Shown here piece by piece: positions 1 to 8,156 of a DNA stretch of 64,000 nt (its first letter is position 1; each line of letters opens with the position of its first letter). Made by a program: the position numbers and the translations under genes. The DNA comes from Ponticoccus alexandrii (GTDB lineage Bacteria > Pseudomonadota > Alphaproteobacteria > Rhodobacterales > Rhodobacteraceae). Location: assembly GCF_016806125.1 (NCBI RefSeq), contig NZ_CP047166.1, positions 62,001-126,000 on the forward strand. Reading direction: 5' to 3'. The notes under the pieces were generated by a model. The model worked only from the letters and a program-made list of their open reading frames with translations, did no database searches and was not told the DNA's origin.

Positions 1-928
1 CTCCTCCTCCAGAAAGAAAGTTGCCAAAGGCGCGGGGGCCGTCGCAGGTTTCCACCGAGTCTAGCACTTCTGCCGTACTTGCGTCGATGATCGAGAGCGT
101 GTTGTCGAACCAATTCGCCACGACGATGCGGGTTTCGTCCGCCGTGGTGTCGATGCCCTCGGGATATTCGCCGACCTCGACGCGGGCCATTTCCGTCAGG
201 GTTTCAAGGTCGATGACGCTGACCGTGTTCTCGTACTGGTTGCTGACGAAGGCGCGGTCGCGGGTGAAGGTGACGCCGTAGGGGCGTTCGCCGACCGGGA
301 TGGTCGCGGTGACGGTGCCCACCACCGGATCGACGACAGAGACGTCGTTGCTGCCGACATTGCCGACGAAAAGCCCGTCGCCGGGGCCGAAGCGCAGGCC
401 AAAGGGTCGGGTGCCGACGGTCACGGCGTGCTTAAGCTCCAGCGTTTCTGCGTCGAAAAGCGAGACGCGGTCGGCGTCGCGGTCCGCCGTGGCCAGCCAG
501 CGCCCGTCCCGCGACAGGGCGACGCCCGCCGGGGCCGCGCCTGTCTCGAGCACGCGCTGCTCTTCCAGCGTTGCGGCGTCCAGCACCCATAGCCGGGCGT
601 TGTACCAGTCAGTGACGAAGAGCCGACCGCGCGCCGCGTCCAGCGCCGTGCCGATGGGGCCGCCGTCCAGCGTGACCTCTGCGGCGACGGTGCCGTCCGG
701 GTCGTGGCGCCGGACCACCTTGGCGTCCGGCGCGACGGTATAGACCGCGCCCTTGCCCACCGCGATCCCGGCGGGTTTGCCGGGCACCGACCAGGTCTGC
801 TCCGCCGCCCCGCCGTCGAGGTCGATCACCGCCAGCGCGTCGCCGTTCTGGCAGGTGACATAGGCCCGCTCTGCTGACGCCACGCCCGCACCCAGCAAGA
901 GGCCAAGCGCGAGGCCCCACCCGGCCAC
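1..928 (-). CDS. YVTN beta-propeller protein, PQQ-catabolism type (3' end outside window)
   Basis: Reads off the left edge, so the C-terminus is missing. The visible ~309 residues form repeated blades with the pattern VxNxxxNTVSVID...LTEMARVEVGxYPEGI, the 40-45 residue YVTN/NHL-like repeat. A short hydrophobic leader ending VASA precedes mature ERAYVTC, so it should be periplasmic. The start is uncertain: I chose GTG at 928 because it gives a compact signal peptide, but no good ribosome site is visible. It follows the SRPBCC gene by 46 bp in the same direction. Family knowledge: these propellers accompany PQQ alcohol dehydrogenases; their biochemical role is unknown. A second copy lies at 3209. 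Confidence 0.85.
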   Translation of the reverse strand, partial: MAGWGLALGLLLGAGVASAERAYVTCQNGDALAVIDLDGGAAEQTWSVPGKPAGIAVGKGAVYTVAPDAKVVRRHDPDGTVAAEVTLDGGPIGTALDAARGRLFVTDWYNARLWVLDAATLEEQRVLETGAAPAGVALSRDGRWLATADRDADRVSLFDAETLELKHAVTVGTRPFGLRFGPGDGLFVGNVGSNDVSVVDPVVGTVTATIPVGERPYGVTFTRDRAFVSNQYENTVSVIDLETLTEMARVEVGEYPEGIDTTADETRIVVANWFDNTLSIIDASTAEVLDSVETCDGPRAFGNFLSGGG

Positions 929-974
929 GCAGCGCGCGCCCGGGTGTCCGGCCTGTCTCGCGGTGCGGGTCAGC

Positions 975-1526
975 CTAGCTGCCCGCCGCACCGAACCGCT
1001 CAACCAGCGCATCCAGACCCGCCTGATAGACGCCGGTGACGGCGGCGATGGCGGCCTCGTCGTTCAGCTCTGCCGGCGGGTCGTTGTTCGGGTAGCCACG
1101 GTAGAAGGCGCCGCGCCACTCCACCAGAGAGCCGCCGCCGTCCAGCGGCTTCACCGTCAGGTGGCTGGAGTAGTTCGTCACGGGCAGGACCTCTACCGCG
1201 ACATCGGTGATGCGGTAGGAATAGGTCATCTTCGCTGCATCGTACTTGTACAGCACTTCCGAGATGATCGGCCCGTCCGCGCCCTGATCCGACAGGTGCA
1301 GCACCCGCGTGGCGTCGATCTCGTTGCCGCCCTCGCCGGTCTGCGAGACCACCGCCGGGTGCCATGTCAGGTCCTGAAAGTCGCCGATCGCCTCCCAGAC
1401 CTCTTCCGGAGAGGCCGCGACCTCTGCGGTGACGGTCACCTTCTGGCGGGTCGGCCCGTGGGCCATGGCAAGCGACGGCAGCGCCAGCGCCGTGGTCGCG
1501 GCCATCATGAACAGTCGTCTTTGCAT
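975..1526 (-). CDS. Periplasmic SRPBCC-family protein, MxaD-like
   Basis: 183 residues. A signal peptide ends at LPSLAMA before HGPT, and then comes a START/polyketide-cyclase fold pattern: VTVTAEVAASPEEVWEAIGD near the N-terminus and a C-terminal helix VYQAGLDALVERF. The ATG at 1526 has AGGGAGGA just upstream, which rejects a longer open frame starting at 1721. MxaD of methylotrophs is a small secreted SRPBCC protein proposed to help methanol dehydrogenase meet cytochrome cL. The C1 context here makes that role plausible but it is inferred. It heads the minus-strand operon that continues into the YVTN gene. Confidence 0.8.
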   Translation of the reverse strand: MQRRLFMMAATTALALPSLAMAHGPTRQKVTVTAEVAASPEEVWEAIGDFQDLTWHPAVVSQTGEGGNEIDATRVLHLSDQGADGPIISEVLYKYDAAKMTYSYRITDVAVEVLPVTNYSSHLTVKPLDGGGSLVEWRGAFYRGYPNNDPPAELNDEAAIAAVTGVYQAGLDALVERFGAAGS

Positions 1527-2012
1527 CGTTCCTCCCTCTCGGGTCTGCCGCGCGGCGTTCAGCCTGCACAGCCCGAGGTCCTGCGCACCGCGTCCTGCGG
1601 CGCTCTCCTGTCCCGTCAGCATTCTCACCGGCCCCCGAGGGGTCAAGCGCAAGCGCCCGTTTTGCGATGTCGACCAAAGTATGCACTGGCCTAAAACGGC
1701 GCATTTTCCGGGCCTTGGCACGGGCGGTCAGGCGGGCGATCGGAAGGCCCAATTTGCGTGCTTTGTGCATGTAAATCAGCGGTTTGCCGCAATGTTGACT
1801 GGTTGGCCCGCCGATGGTGCGCGACACGCCCGGCGACAGGGCGCGCGCAGGCGCCCGGACCCGCTCTTAGAAATTAAGAGTCGCGTGCCGCATGGCCCTC
1901 TCTACCCTCGATTGCAGCAATCCGAGCGTGAACCGGATGGCCTTGCGGGCCGGGGTTTCGCCTCGTTGCCAAAAGGGGAGCCCGGAGACCGCCCGGGCCA
2001 AGGGAGGACATC
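1527..2012. promoter_or_regulatory. Divergent intergenic region between the MxaD-like and PQQ-associated operons
   Basis: This 486-bp stretch separates the two outward-reading operons and must hold both promoters. I see no credible gene in it. The clearest element is the perfect inverted repeat at 1864-1880 listed separately. The plus-strand ribosome site AGGGAGGA lies at 2001-2008. Promoter boxes could not be assigned with confidence. Confidence 0.5.
1864..1880. promoter_or_regulatory. Candidate operator: inverted repeat CTCTTA-N5-TAAGAG
   Basis: A perfect 6-bp inverted repeat separated by GAAAT lies about 130 bp upstream of the gene at 2013. A closely similar copy, CTCTTA-N5-TAAGAA, occurs at 11763-11779 upstream of the MoxR operon. 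CGCTCTTAGA is identical at both places. The shared sequence upstream of two methanol-oxidation operons suggests a common regulator, perhaps one of the response regulators encoded here. That assignment is inference. Confidence 0.45.
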
Positions 2013-3197
2013 TTGACCCGTATCATGACGCTTCTGGCGGCAGTCTTCTGCCTTGCCGTTTCGGGACAGGCGCGGGCGCTCGAGGTCGAGGCCGCCGTCC
2101 TGCGCGTCGATTATCAGCGGCTTCTGCCGGTGTCGCGCTACGATGTCCGGCCGGACGATCTTGGCTTTGCCGGGGCGCAGCTTGCGGACGAGGACAACGG
2201 CACCACCGGCGGTTTCCTTGGCCATACCTACAACACCCGGGCCGTGGCGGTGCCGCCGGAAGAGGCCGATGCCGCGCTGGAAACGCTCCTGTCCGAGGGC
2301 GTCCGCCTTGTCGTGGTCCTGGCCGACGGAGACGACCTGCTGCGGCTGACCGATCGGGCGGCAGAGGCCGGGGCGCTGGTGCTGAACGCGCAGACGCCGG
2401 ACAACGCCCTGCGCGACGACCAGTGTCGCGCGAACCTGCTGCATGTGGCGCCGTCGAACGGGATGCTCACCGACGCGGTGGCGCAATACGCGGTGTGGAA
2501 GAAGTGGCCCGAGTGGTTCCTGCTTGCCGGATCCAACCCCGCCGACGTGGCACTGGCCGACAGTTTCCGCCGCTCGGCGCGAAAGTTCGGCGCCTCGATC
2601 ACCGAGGATCGCACCATCGAGGACACCGGCGGGTCGCGCCGCTCTGATTCCGGTCACGTTCAGGTGCAGAAACAACTGCCGGTCGAGACTCAGGGGGCCG
2701 AGGATCACGACGTGGTCATGATTGCCGACGCCACCGATTACTTCGGCCATTACGTGCCTTTCCACCTCTGGACGCCGCGCCCCGCGATGGGCACCGCCGG
2801 GCTGCAGCCGGTCAGCTTCCACGGCGCGCACGAGGCCTGGGGCGCGACGCAGTTCCAGACCCGCTTCGAGGCACTGACCCTGCGCCGTGTTCGCCCCGAG
2901 GATTACAACACATGGCTTGCCCTGCGCGTGATCGGAGAGGTCGTGACCCGCGCCAATACCGTCGACCCGGACGAGATGCGCGCCTATGCGCTGTCGGACG
3001 CCTTCGAACTGGCCGCCTTCAAGGGGCAGAAGGTCACCTTCCGCGACTGGAACGGCCAGTTGCGCCAGCCGATCCTGCTGTACGACGGCATGATCACCGT
3101 CAGCGTCAGCCCGCAGGAGGGCTTTCTGCACCAGACCTCGCCGCTCGACACGCTGGGACTCGACCGTCCCGAATCCGCCTGCACCGCCTTCAACTGA
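2013..3197 (+). CDS. ABC-type substrate-binding protein of the PQQ-dependent alcohol dehydrogenase system
   Basis: 394 residues with a signal peptide ending GQARA before LEVEAAVLRV. It resembles the branched-chain amino-acid-type periplasmic binding fold, and its sequence style (YQRLLPVSRYDVRPDDLGFAGAQL, then NTGGFLGH-like and AADCRANL/HVAPS-like segments) matches the family found beside PQQ alcohol dehydrogenases (TIGR03863 as I recall it). The TTG start at 2013 is chosen because AGGGAGGA lies 4-5 bases upstream; the in-frame ATG at 2025 is too far from it. First gene of the plus-strand operon. Its ligand is unknown, and no branched-chain-type permease is nearby. Confidence 0.85.
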   Translation: MTRIMTLLAAVFCLAVSGQARALEVEAAVLRVDYQRLLPVSRYDVRPDDLGFAGAQLADEDNGTTGGFLGHTYNTRAVAVPPEEADAALETLLSEGVRLVVVLADGDDLLRLTDRAAEAGALVLNAQTPDNALRDDQCRANLLHVAPSNGMLTDAVAQYAVWKKWPEWFLLAGSNPADVALADSFRRSARKFGASITEDRTIEDTGGSRRSDSGHVQVQKQLPVETQGAEDHDVVMIADATDYFGHYVPFHLWTPRPAMGTAGLQPVSFHGAHEAWGATQFQTRFEALTLRRVRPEDYNTWLALRVIGEVVTRANTVDPDEMRAYALSDAFELAAFKGQKVTFRDWNGQLRQPILLYDGMITVSVSPQEGFLHQTSPLDTLGLDRPESACTAFN

Positions 3198-3208
3198 TGG
3201 AGACCGCG

Positions 3209-4186
3209 ATGAAAACCGCCCTGTCCGCCCTGGCCCTTGCCGCCCTGACCGCCAGCCCCGCGCTGGCCAACAAGGCCTTCGTGTCGAACGAGCGCGGCAA
3301 CACGATCACCGTCGTGGACACCGAGACATGGGAGGTCATCCACGAGTTCGACGGCGGCAACCGCCCGCGCGGGATCACCATCTCGCCGGACGGGACGAAG
3401 CTTTATGTCTGTGCGTCCGACGACAACCTCGTGCGGGTCTTCGACACCGAGACCTACGAAGAGTTGCAGAGCCTGCCCTCAGGGCCGGACCCGGAACTGT
3501 TCATCATCGAACCCTCGGGCAAGCGGCTTTATATCGCCAACGAGGACGACAACCTCGTGACCGTGACGGATACAGAGACGCACACCATCCTCGCCGAGGT
3601 CCCGGTGGGGGTGGAGCCCGAGGGCATGGGCATGTCGCCGGATGCGAAATGGGTGGTGAACACCTCGGAAACCACCAACATGGCGCATTTCATCGACACG
3701 ACCGATTACACGATCAAGCACAACGTGCTGGTCGACCAGCGCCCGCGTTACGCGCAGTACACGGCGGACGGCACGCGGCTGTATGTGTCCTCCGAGATCG
3801 GCGGCACCGTGTCGGTCATGGACATCGCAGAGGACGGCACGCCGACGCTGGTCGAGAAGATCTCTTTCGAGGTGCCCGGCGTGCTGCCCGAGTGGCTGCA
3901 GCCCGTGGGCGTGAAGGTGACAGAGGACGGCAGCCGCGTCTTCGTCGCGCTTGGCCCCGCCAACCGGGTCGCGGTGATCGACGGTGAGACGCTGGAAGTG
4001 CTCGACTACATCATCACCGGGCAGCGCGTCTGGCAGTTGGCCTTCACCCCGGACGAGAAATACCTGCTGACCACCAACGGCAATTCCAACGACATCACGG
4101 TGATCGACGTCGCGGCCGAAAAGGCCATCAAGTCCGTTCAGGTCGGCCAGCAACCCTGGGGCGTGGTGGTCACACCCGACCCCTGA
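3209..4186 (+). CDS. YVTN beta-propeller protein, PQQ-catabolism type
   Basis: 325 residues, secreted (SPALA before NKAFVSNERG). Blades repeat at about 42 residues, for example NTITVVDTETWEVIHEF, NLVRVFDTETYEELQSL and NLVTVTDTETHTILAEV. This is the typical length for the PQQ-dependent catabolism-associated propeller (TIGR03866). The ATG at 3209 has GGAGA six bases upstream; an ATG at 3197 overlaps the previous stop and would only add four residues. It is a paralogue of the gene at 1-928 on the other side of the divergent promoter. Function unknown; probably a periplasmic scaffold for the quinoprotein system. Confidence 0.88.
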   Translation: MKTALSALALAALTASPALANKAFVSNERGNTITVVDTETWEVIHEFDGGNRPRGITISPDGTKLYVCASDDNLVRVFDTETYEELQSLPSGPDPELFIIEPSGKRLYIANEDDNLVTVTDTETHTILAEVPVGVEPEGMGMSPDAKWVVNTSETTNMAHFIDTTDYTIKHNVLVDQRPRYAQYTADGTRLYVSSEIGGTVSVMDIAEDGTPTLVEKISFEVPGVLPEWLQPVGVKVTEDGSRVFVALGPANRVAVIDGETLEVLDYIITGQRVWQLAFTPDEKYLLTTNGNSNDITVIDVAAEKAIKSVQVGQQPWGVVVTPDP

Positions 4187-4220
4187 CCCGGCCCTATTCC
4201 CAACGACCAAGGAGATCCCG

Positions 4221-4661
4221 ATGAAACGACTGATTGCCGCCGCCGCCCTTGCCTCTGGCCTTGCCGCGCCCGCCATGGCCGCGCCGCTCTGCGAGGACCT
4301 CGGCTTTGCCGGGCTGCTGGCCGCCTGCAACCGGGGTGAGGATATCCCGCTGACGCTGGCTTCGGGTCAGCCGCTGGGCGAGGACGTGCAGCTTCAGTCG
4401 GGCGCCTACTACACGCTGGTGATCACCGCCGACGGCTCTGCCGAGCTTGCGGTCGAGGGTGCCAGCTTCTTCCGGGCGATCTGGATGAACGAGATCGTCA
4501 TCAATTCCATCGAGATCCGCCCCATGGCCATCGATTCCATCGAGTTCGACAAGGCCGGCGTGGTCGAGATGTCCTTCATCGCCATCAAGCCGGGCACCCA
4601 TGTGCTGAGGATCCCCGGCAGCACCGGTGAGAGCCAGCAAATCAAGATTTCCATTCAGTAA
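4221..4661 (+). CDS. Small secreted protein of the PQQ operon, function unknown
   Basis: 146 residues with a clear signal peptide ending APAMA before APLCEDLG. Two cysteines (CEDLGFAGLLAAC) sit close to the mature N-terminus and could form a disulfide. The rest is predicted beta-rich (ELAVEGASFF, VVEMSFIAI, GTHVLRIPG), resembling a cupredoxin-like or immunoglobulin-like sandwich. I see no copper-ligand set. AGGAGA precedes the ATG. It lies between the propeller and the PepSY-like gene in one operon, so a periplasmic accessory role is likely but undefined. Confidence 0.72.
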   Translation: MKRLIAAAALASGLAAPAMAAPLCEDLGFAGLLAACNRGEDIPLTLASGQPLGEDVQLQSGAYYTLVITADGSAELAVEGASFFRAIWMNEIVINSIEIRPMAIDSIEFDKAGVVEMSFIAIKPGTHVLRIPGSTGESQQIKISIQ

Positions 4662-4673
4662 AGGAACACGGAC

Positions 4674-4946
4674 ATGAAACGCCTGACCACCACCCTTGCC
4701 GCCATCGCCCTTGCCGCGCCGCTCTGGGCCGAAAGCCATTCCGGCGACATGGACGAGATCCCGCAGGAAACCGTCGATGCCATCATGGCGATGCTGACCG
4801 AGATGGAATGCCAGATGGCCCCCGACGACATCGAGATGGAAGACGACGGCGGCTACGAGCTTGACGATGTGATCTGCAAGGGCGGCAACCAGTTCGACAT
4901 CGAGCTTGACGCCGACCTGAACGAAGTGGGCCGCCGCGCCGAGTGA
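4674..4946 (+). CDS. Small acidic secreted protein, PepSY-like
   Basis: 90 residues with a signal peptide ending PLWA before ESHSG. The mature part is very acidic, with two cysteines (MECQ and VICKG) about 25 residues apart. The end, DDVICKGGNQFDIELDADLNEVGRRAE, split as DDVICKGG and FDIELDADLNEV, resembles the PepSY_2 pattern of a beta strand holding a DxDxxG-like turn. It follows the gene at 4221 by 12 bp. Role unknown; a periplasmic metal or protein-interaction module is possible. Confidence 0.7.
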   Translation: MKRLTTTLAAIALAAPLWAESHSGDMDEIPQETVDAIMAMLTEMECQMAPDDIEMEDDGGYELDDVICKGGNQFDIELDADLNEVGRRAE

Positions 4947-4965
4947 GGCTTGCGACAAAAGCACC

Positions 4966-4989
4966 GGATGCGGGTCGTGACCCGCATCC
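4966..4989. repeat. Perfect hairpin between operon segments
   Basis: An 11-bp perfect inverted repeat GGATGCGGGTC / GACCCGCATCC has only GT between the arms. It lies in the 97-bp gap before the importer genes. No T-run follows on either strand, so it is better viewed as an mRNA stem-loop (stability or attenuation) than as a classical terminator. Confidence 0.5.
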
Positions 4990-5043
4990 TAGAATGTGAT
5001 CAGAAGGGGCAAGGCCCTTTCGATGTCTGAGGGGAGGAAAGAC

Positions 5044-6018
5044 ATGTTGGATTTCATCATGCGTCTGGGCGCCGTCGCGCTGGCGGCGACGCTGGCCCTG
5101 CCCGCCGCCGCGCAGGACCTGCCCGTGGTCCGCGCCGCCACGCTCAAGATCGGCACCGTGAACTGGGAACTGGAGACCATCGTCCGGAACGGGCTGGACG
5201 AGAAACACGGCTTCACGCTGGAAATGCAGCCCTATGCCGATAACGGCGCCACCCGCGTCGCCGTCGAGGGCGGCGAGGCCGACATGGCCGTGGCGGACTG
5301 GATCTGGGTCGCGCGCCAGAATGCGGGCGGCAAGGACTACACCTTCATTCCCTATTCCAAGGCTGTGGGCGGCCTCCTCGTGCCCGAAGGCAGCGAGGCG
5401 CAGACGCTTCAGGACCTCGCCGGGGGCAAGATCGGCATCGCGGGCGGGCCGCTGGACAAGTCGTGGCTGATCCTGCGGGCCTACGCGCAGCAGGAGTACG
5501 GCATGGACCTCGCCGCCGAGACCGAGCAGGTCTTTGGCGCGCCGCCGCTGATCTTCAAGTCCGGCCTCTCGGGCGAGATGAACGGCGCCATCAACTTCTG
5601 GCACTTCCTCGCCAAGATGAAGGCCGCCGGGATGAAGGAACTGATCTCGGTGGACGAGGCGGGCAAGGCGCTGGGCCTGAACACCGATACGCCGCTTCTG
5701 GGCTACTACTTCAAGCAGGGCTTTCTGAACGAGAATCCCGGTCTGGCGCAGGCCTTCTTCGAGGCCAGCCGCGAGGCGAAGGACATGCTCGCAAGCGACG
5801 ACGCCGCGTGGGAGGCGATCCGTCCGATGATGAACGCTAACAACGACGCGCAGTTCGAAGCGCTCAAGACCGACTGGATCGCGGGCATCCCGGCGCGCGG
5901 GCCGGTCGACATCGAAGGCGCCAACAAGATGCTGGCGCTGATGAACGAGTTGGGCGGCGAGGAACTGGTGGGCGACGCCTCCGAGATCCCCGGCGGCCTC
6001 TTCGCCGACGTGCAATAA
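5044..6018 (+). CDS. ABC transporter substrate-binding protein, NitT/TauT (SsuA-like) type
   Basis: 324 residues with a signal peptide ending LPAAAQ before DLPVVRAATL. It has typical SsuA/TauA-family segments: LKIGTVNWELETI, a GGEADMAVADWIW-type ligand loop, and LAGGKIGIAGGPLDKSWL. The start at 5044 is set by GGGGAGGAAAG; an upstream ATG at 5020-5023 lacks a comparable site. It heads a binding protein-permease-ATPase trio (5044-7376) embedded in the PQQ operon. Family members carry nitrate, sulfonates, pyrimidine precursors or cyanate. The ligand here cannot be read from sequence. Confidence 0.85.
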   Translation: MLDFIMRLGAVALAATLALPAAAQDLPVVRAATLKIGTVNWELETIVRNGLDEKHGFTLEMQPYADNGATRVAVEGGEADMAVADWIWVARQNAGGKDYTFIPYSKAVGGLLVPEGSEAQTLQDLAGGKIGIAGGPLDKSWLILRAYAQQEYGMDLAAETEQVFGAPPLIFKSGLSGEMNGAINFWHFLAKMKAAGMKELISVDEAGKALGLNTDTPLLGYYFKQGFLNENPGLAQAFFEASREAKDMLASDDAAWEAIRPMMNANNDAQFEALKTDWIAGIPARGPVDIEGANKMLALMNELGGEELVGDASEIPGGLFADVQ

Positions 6019-6033
6019 GGCGCGGACAGCCCG

Positions 6034-6786
6034 ATGACCGACACCCACGCGGGCACCTCCGCCCTGTCGCTTGTCGGGCTGCTGGCGCTTTGGGTCGTGG
6101 CGGCGGCCCTGACCGCCGACCCGCAGATCCTGCCGCAGCCATGGGCGCTGGTGCAGCCCTTCCTGCGCGAGGCATCCTCGGGCGAACTGCCCTATCACCT
6201 TGGCGCGACGCTCTTGCGGGTGGTCTGGGCCTTCGCGCTGGCCATGGGGCTGGGGATTGCGCTGGGGCTGGTCATGGGGCGCTCGGAACGGGTGAACCGC
6301 TGGCTCGACCCGTGGCTGGTGATCTTCCTCAATCTGCCCGCGCTGGTCCTGATCGTGCTGTGCTACCTCTGGATCGGGCTGAACGAGACGGCGGCGATCC
6401 TTGCCGTGACGCTCAACAAGATCCCCAATGTCGCGACCGTGGTGCGCGAGGGCGCGCGGGCGCTGGACCCGAACCTCGACGCCATGGCGCGGGTCTACCG
6501 GATGTCGGCGCTTGCGCGGTTCCGGCATGTGACCCTGCCGCAGCTTGCGCCCTTCATCACCGGGGCCGCGCGGGCCGGAATCGCGGTGATCTGGAAGATC
6601 GTGCTGGTGGTCGAATTCCTTGGCCGCTCCTCGGGCGTCGGCTTTCAGATCCACCTTTATTTTCAGCTTTTCGACGTGGCCATGGTGCTGGTCTACGCGC
6701 TGTCCTTCATCGCCGTCATGCTGGTAGTCGAATGGCTGGTCCTGCAACCGTGGGAGCGCCGCGTGCGCCGCTGGAGGCAGGCGTGA
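6034..6786 (+). CDS. ABC transporter permease, SsuC/TauC type
   Basis: 250 residues, with about six hydrophobic segments starting at ALSLVGLLALWVVAAALT. The coupling region has the EAA-like loop EGARALDPNLDAMARVYRMSA followed by RHVTLPQLAPFITGAARAG, as expected for the BPD transporter inner-membrane family. It follows the binding protein by 15 bp, and its stop overlaps the GTG of the ATPase. Together they should form one importer. Confidence 0.87.
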   Translation: MTDTHAGTSALSLVGLLALWVVAAALTADPQILPQPWALVQPFLREASSGELPYHLGATLLRVVWAFALAMGLGIALGLVMGRSERVNRWLDPWLVIFLNLPALVLIVLCYLWIGLNETAAILAVTLNKIPNVATVVREGARALDPNLDAMARVYRMSALARFRHVTLPQLAPFITGAARAGIAVIWKIVLVVEFLGRSSGVGFQIHLYFQLFDVAMVLVYALSFIAVMLVVEWLVLQPWERRVRRWRQA

Positions 6787-7376
6787 TCGCGGTCGACGTC
6801 ACCTCGAAACGCTTCGGGGACACGCAGGTTCTGGGCCGCGTGCGTTTCGACGTGGCGCCGGGGGAGACGGTGGCGCTGCTCGGCCCCTCGGGGATCGGCA
6901 AGTCGACGCTTTTGCGGATCGTGGCGGGGATAGACGGTGACTATCAGGGCCGGGTGATGCGCCCCGATGCCATGGCCATTGTCTTTCAGGAGCCGACGCT
7001 GCTGCCGTGGCGCTCTGCTCTGGACAACTTGCTTCTGACCCAGCCGGGGCTCGACATACCCGCTGCCGAGGCCGCGCTGGAGCGCGTCGGCCTTGCGGGC
7101 AAGGGCGATGCCTTTCCCGGCCAGCTGTCGCTGGGCCAGCAGCGGCGACTGTCGCTGGCGCGGGCTTTCTCCGGGCGCCCGGCCTTCCTGATCATGGACG
7201 AACCCTTCGTCTCGCTCGACCCCGAGATGGCCGCGCAGATGATCGGCCTGACCGAGGACCTGATCGCCGAAACCCGGCCCGCGACGCTCTTCGTCACCCA
7301 TGCAAGGGCCGAGGCCGACCGCCTTGCCGACCGCGTGCTGGTGCTGTCGGGCCAGCCCGCCACGCTGGAGGCCTGA
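6783..7376 (+). CDS. ABC transporter ATP-binding protein, SsuB/TauB type
   Basis: 197 residues. Walker A is GPSGIGKST, the Q-loop lies in VFQEPTLLPWRSALDN, the signature is LSLGQQRRLSLARA, Walker B is FLIMDEPF, and the H-loop is in FVTHARAEA. The GTG start overlaps the permease stop (GTGA). The protein is shorter than usual SsuB/TauB (about 250), mainly because the C-terminal tail after the H-loop region is short. All catalytic motifs are present, so it should be active. Confidence 0.87.
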   Translation: MIAVDVTSKRFGDTQVLGRVRFDVAPGETVALLGPSGIGKSTLLRIVAGIDGDYQGRVMRPDAMAIVFQEPTLLPWRSALDNLLLTQPGLDIPAAEAALERVGLAGKGDAFPGQLSLGQQRRLSLARAFSGRPAFLIMDEPFVSLDPEMAAQMIGLTEDLIAETRPATLFVTHARAEADRLADRVLVLSGQPATLEA

Positions 7377-7436
7377 GATGCGCCGCTTGTCCCGCCCCCG
7401 GTCGTCCGCCACCCTGTTCCCCGAAGGGGGGAGGCC

Positions 7437-8156
7437 ATGACCGCCGGACTGACCGTCGAGAACCTGAAGTTCCGCTATGGGGCGAAAGAGGCGCTGAAGG
7501 GCGTCAACTTCGACCTCGCACCGGGCCGGTTCTGCGCGCTGCTGGGGCCGAACGGGGCGGGCAAGTCGACGTTGGTCTCGCTGCTGACCCGCCTCTTGGT
7601 CGCGCCAGAGGGGCGGATCGCGGTCGCGGGCCATGACCTGAAGGACGCGCCGCGCCGCGCGCTGGCCGCGCTGGGGGTGGTGTTCCAGCAGCCGACGCTG
7701 GATCTGGACCTGACCGTGCGCCAGAACCTGATGTATTTCGCCGCCCTGCACGGGCTGCCGCGCCGCGAAGCCACTGCGCGCATCGACGAGGCGCTGGACC
7801 GCCTGTCGATGCTGGAACGCGCGGGCGAGAAGGTGCGCGCGCTGAACGGCGGCCACCGGCGCCGGACGGAACTGGCCCGCGCGCTGATCCACCGGCCCCG
7901 CGTGCTTCTGCTGGACGAACCGACCGTGGGCCTCGACGCGCAATCGCGCGCGGGCATCACCGCGCATGTGCACGACCTCGCGGAACAGGGGCTCTGCGTC
8001 CTCTGGGCGACCCACCTGACGGACGAGGTGCGCGACAGCGACCGTCTGCTGGTGCTGCATCAGGGCCAGATCCTCGCCGACGGCGACACCGGCGCGATCC
8101 GGGGCGACCAGACGCTGTCGGACTGGTTCCTTTCGAAGACGGGGACGACGGTATGA
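7437..8156 (+). CDS. ABC-2 exporter ATP-binding protein, PQQ-catabolism associated
   Basis: 239 residues. Walker A is GPNGAGKST, the Q-loop is in VFQQPTLDLDLTV, and Walker B is VLLLDEPTVGLD. The signature region is LNGGHRRRTELARAL: the usual LSGGQ is replaced by LNGGH, a change I recall as usual for the family found with PQQ alcohol dehydrogenases (TIGR03864). It overlaps the permease gene by four bases (ATGA), so the two form an export pair. The exported substrate is unknown. Confidence 0.87.
   Translation: MTAGLTVENLKFRYGAKEALKGVNFDLAPGRFCALLGPNGAGKSTLVSLLTRLLVAPEGRIAVAGHDLKDAPRRALAALGVVFQQPTLDLDLTVRQNLMYFAALHGLPRREATARIDEALDRLSMLERAGEKVRALNGGHRRRTELARALIHRPRVLLLDEPTVGLDAQSRAGITAHVHDLAEQGLCVLWATHLTDEVRDSDRLLVLHQGQILADGDTGAIRGDQTLSDWFLSKTGTTV

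Noticed and set aside
4783-6747. Long minus-strand open frame of 654 codons
   Set aside because: Antisense shadow of the importer genes. The product is Arg/His/Gln-rich and has no domain pattern, as expected from high-GC antisense frames.
7378-7440. Twenty-codon mini frame ending inside the start of the ABC-2 ATPase gene
   Set aside because: Starts two bases after the previous stop and could aid translational coupling, but has no ribosome site or conserved-looking product.
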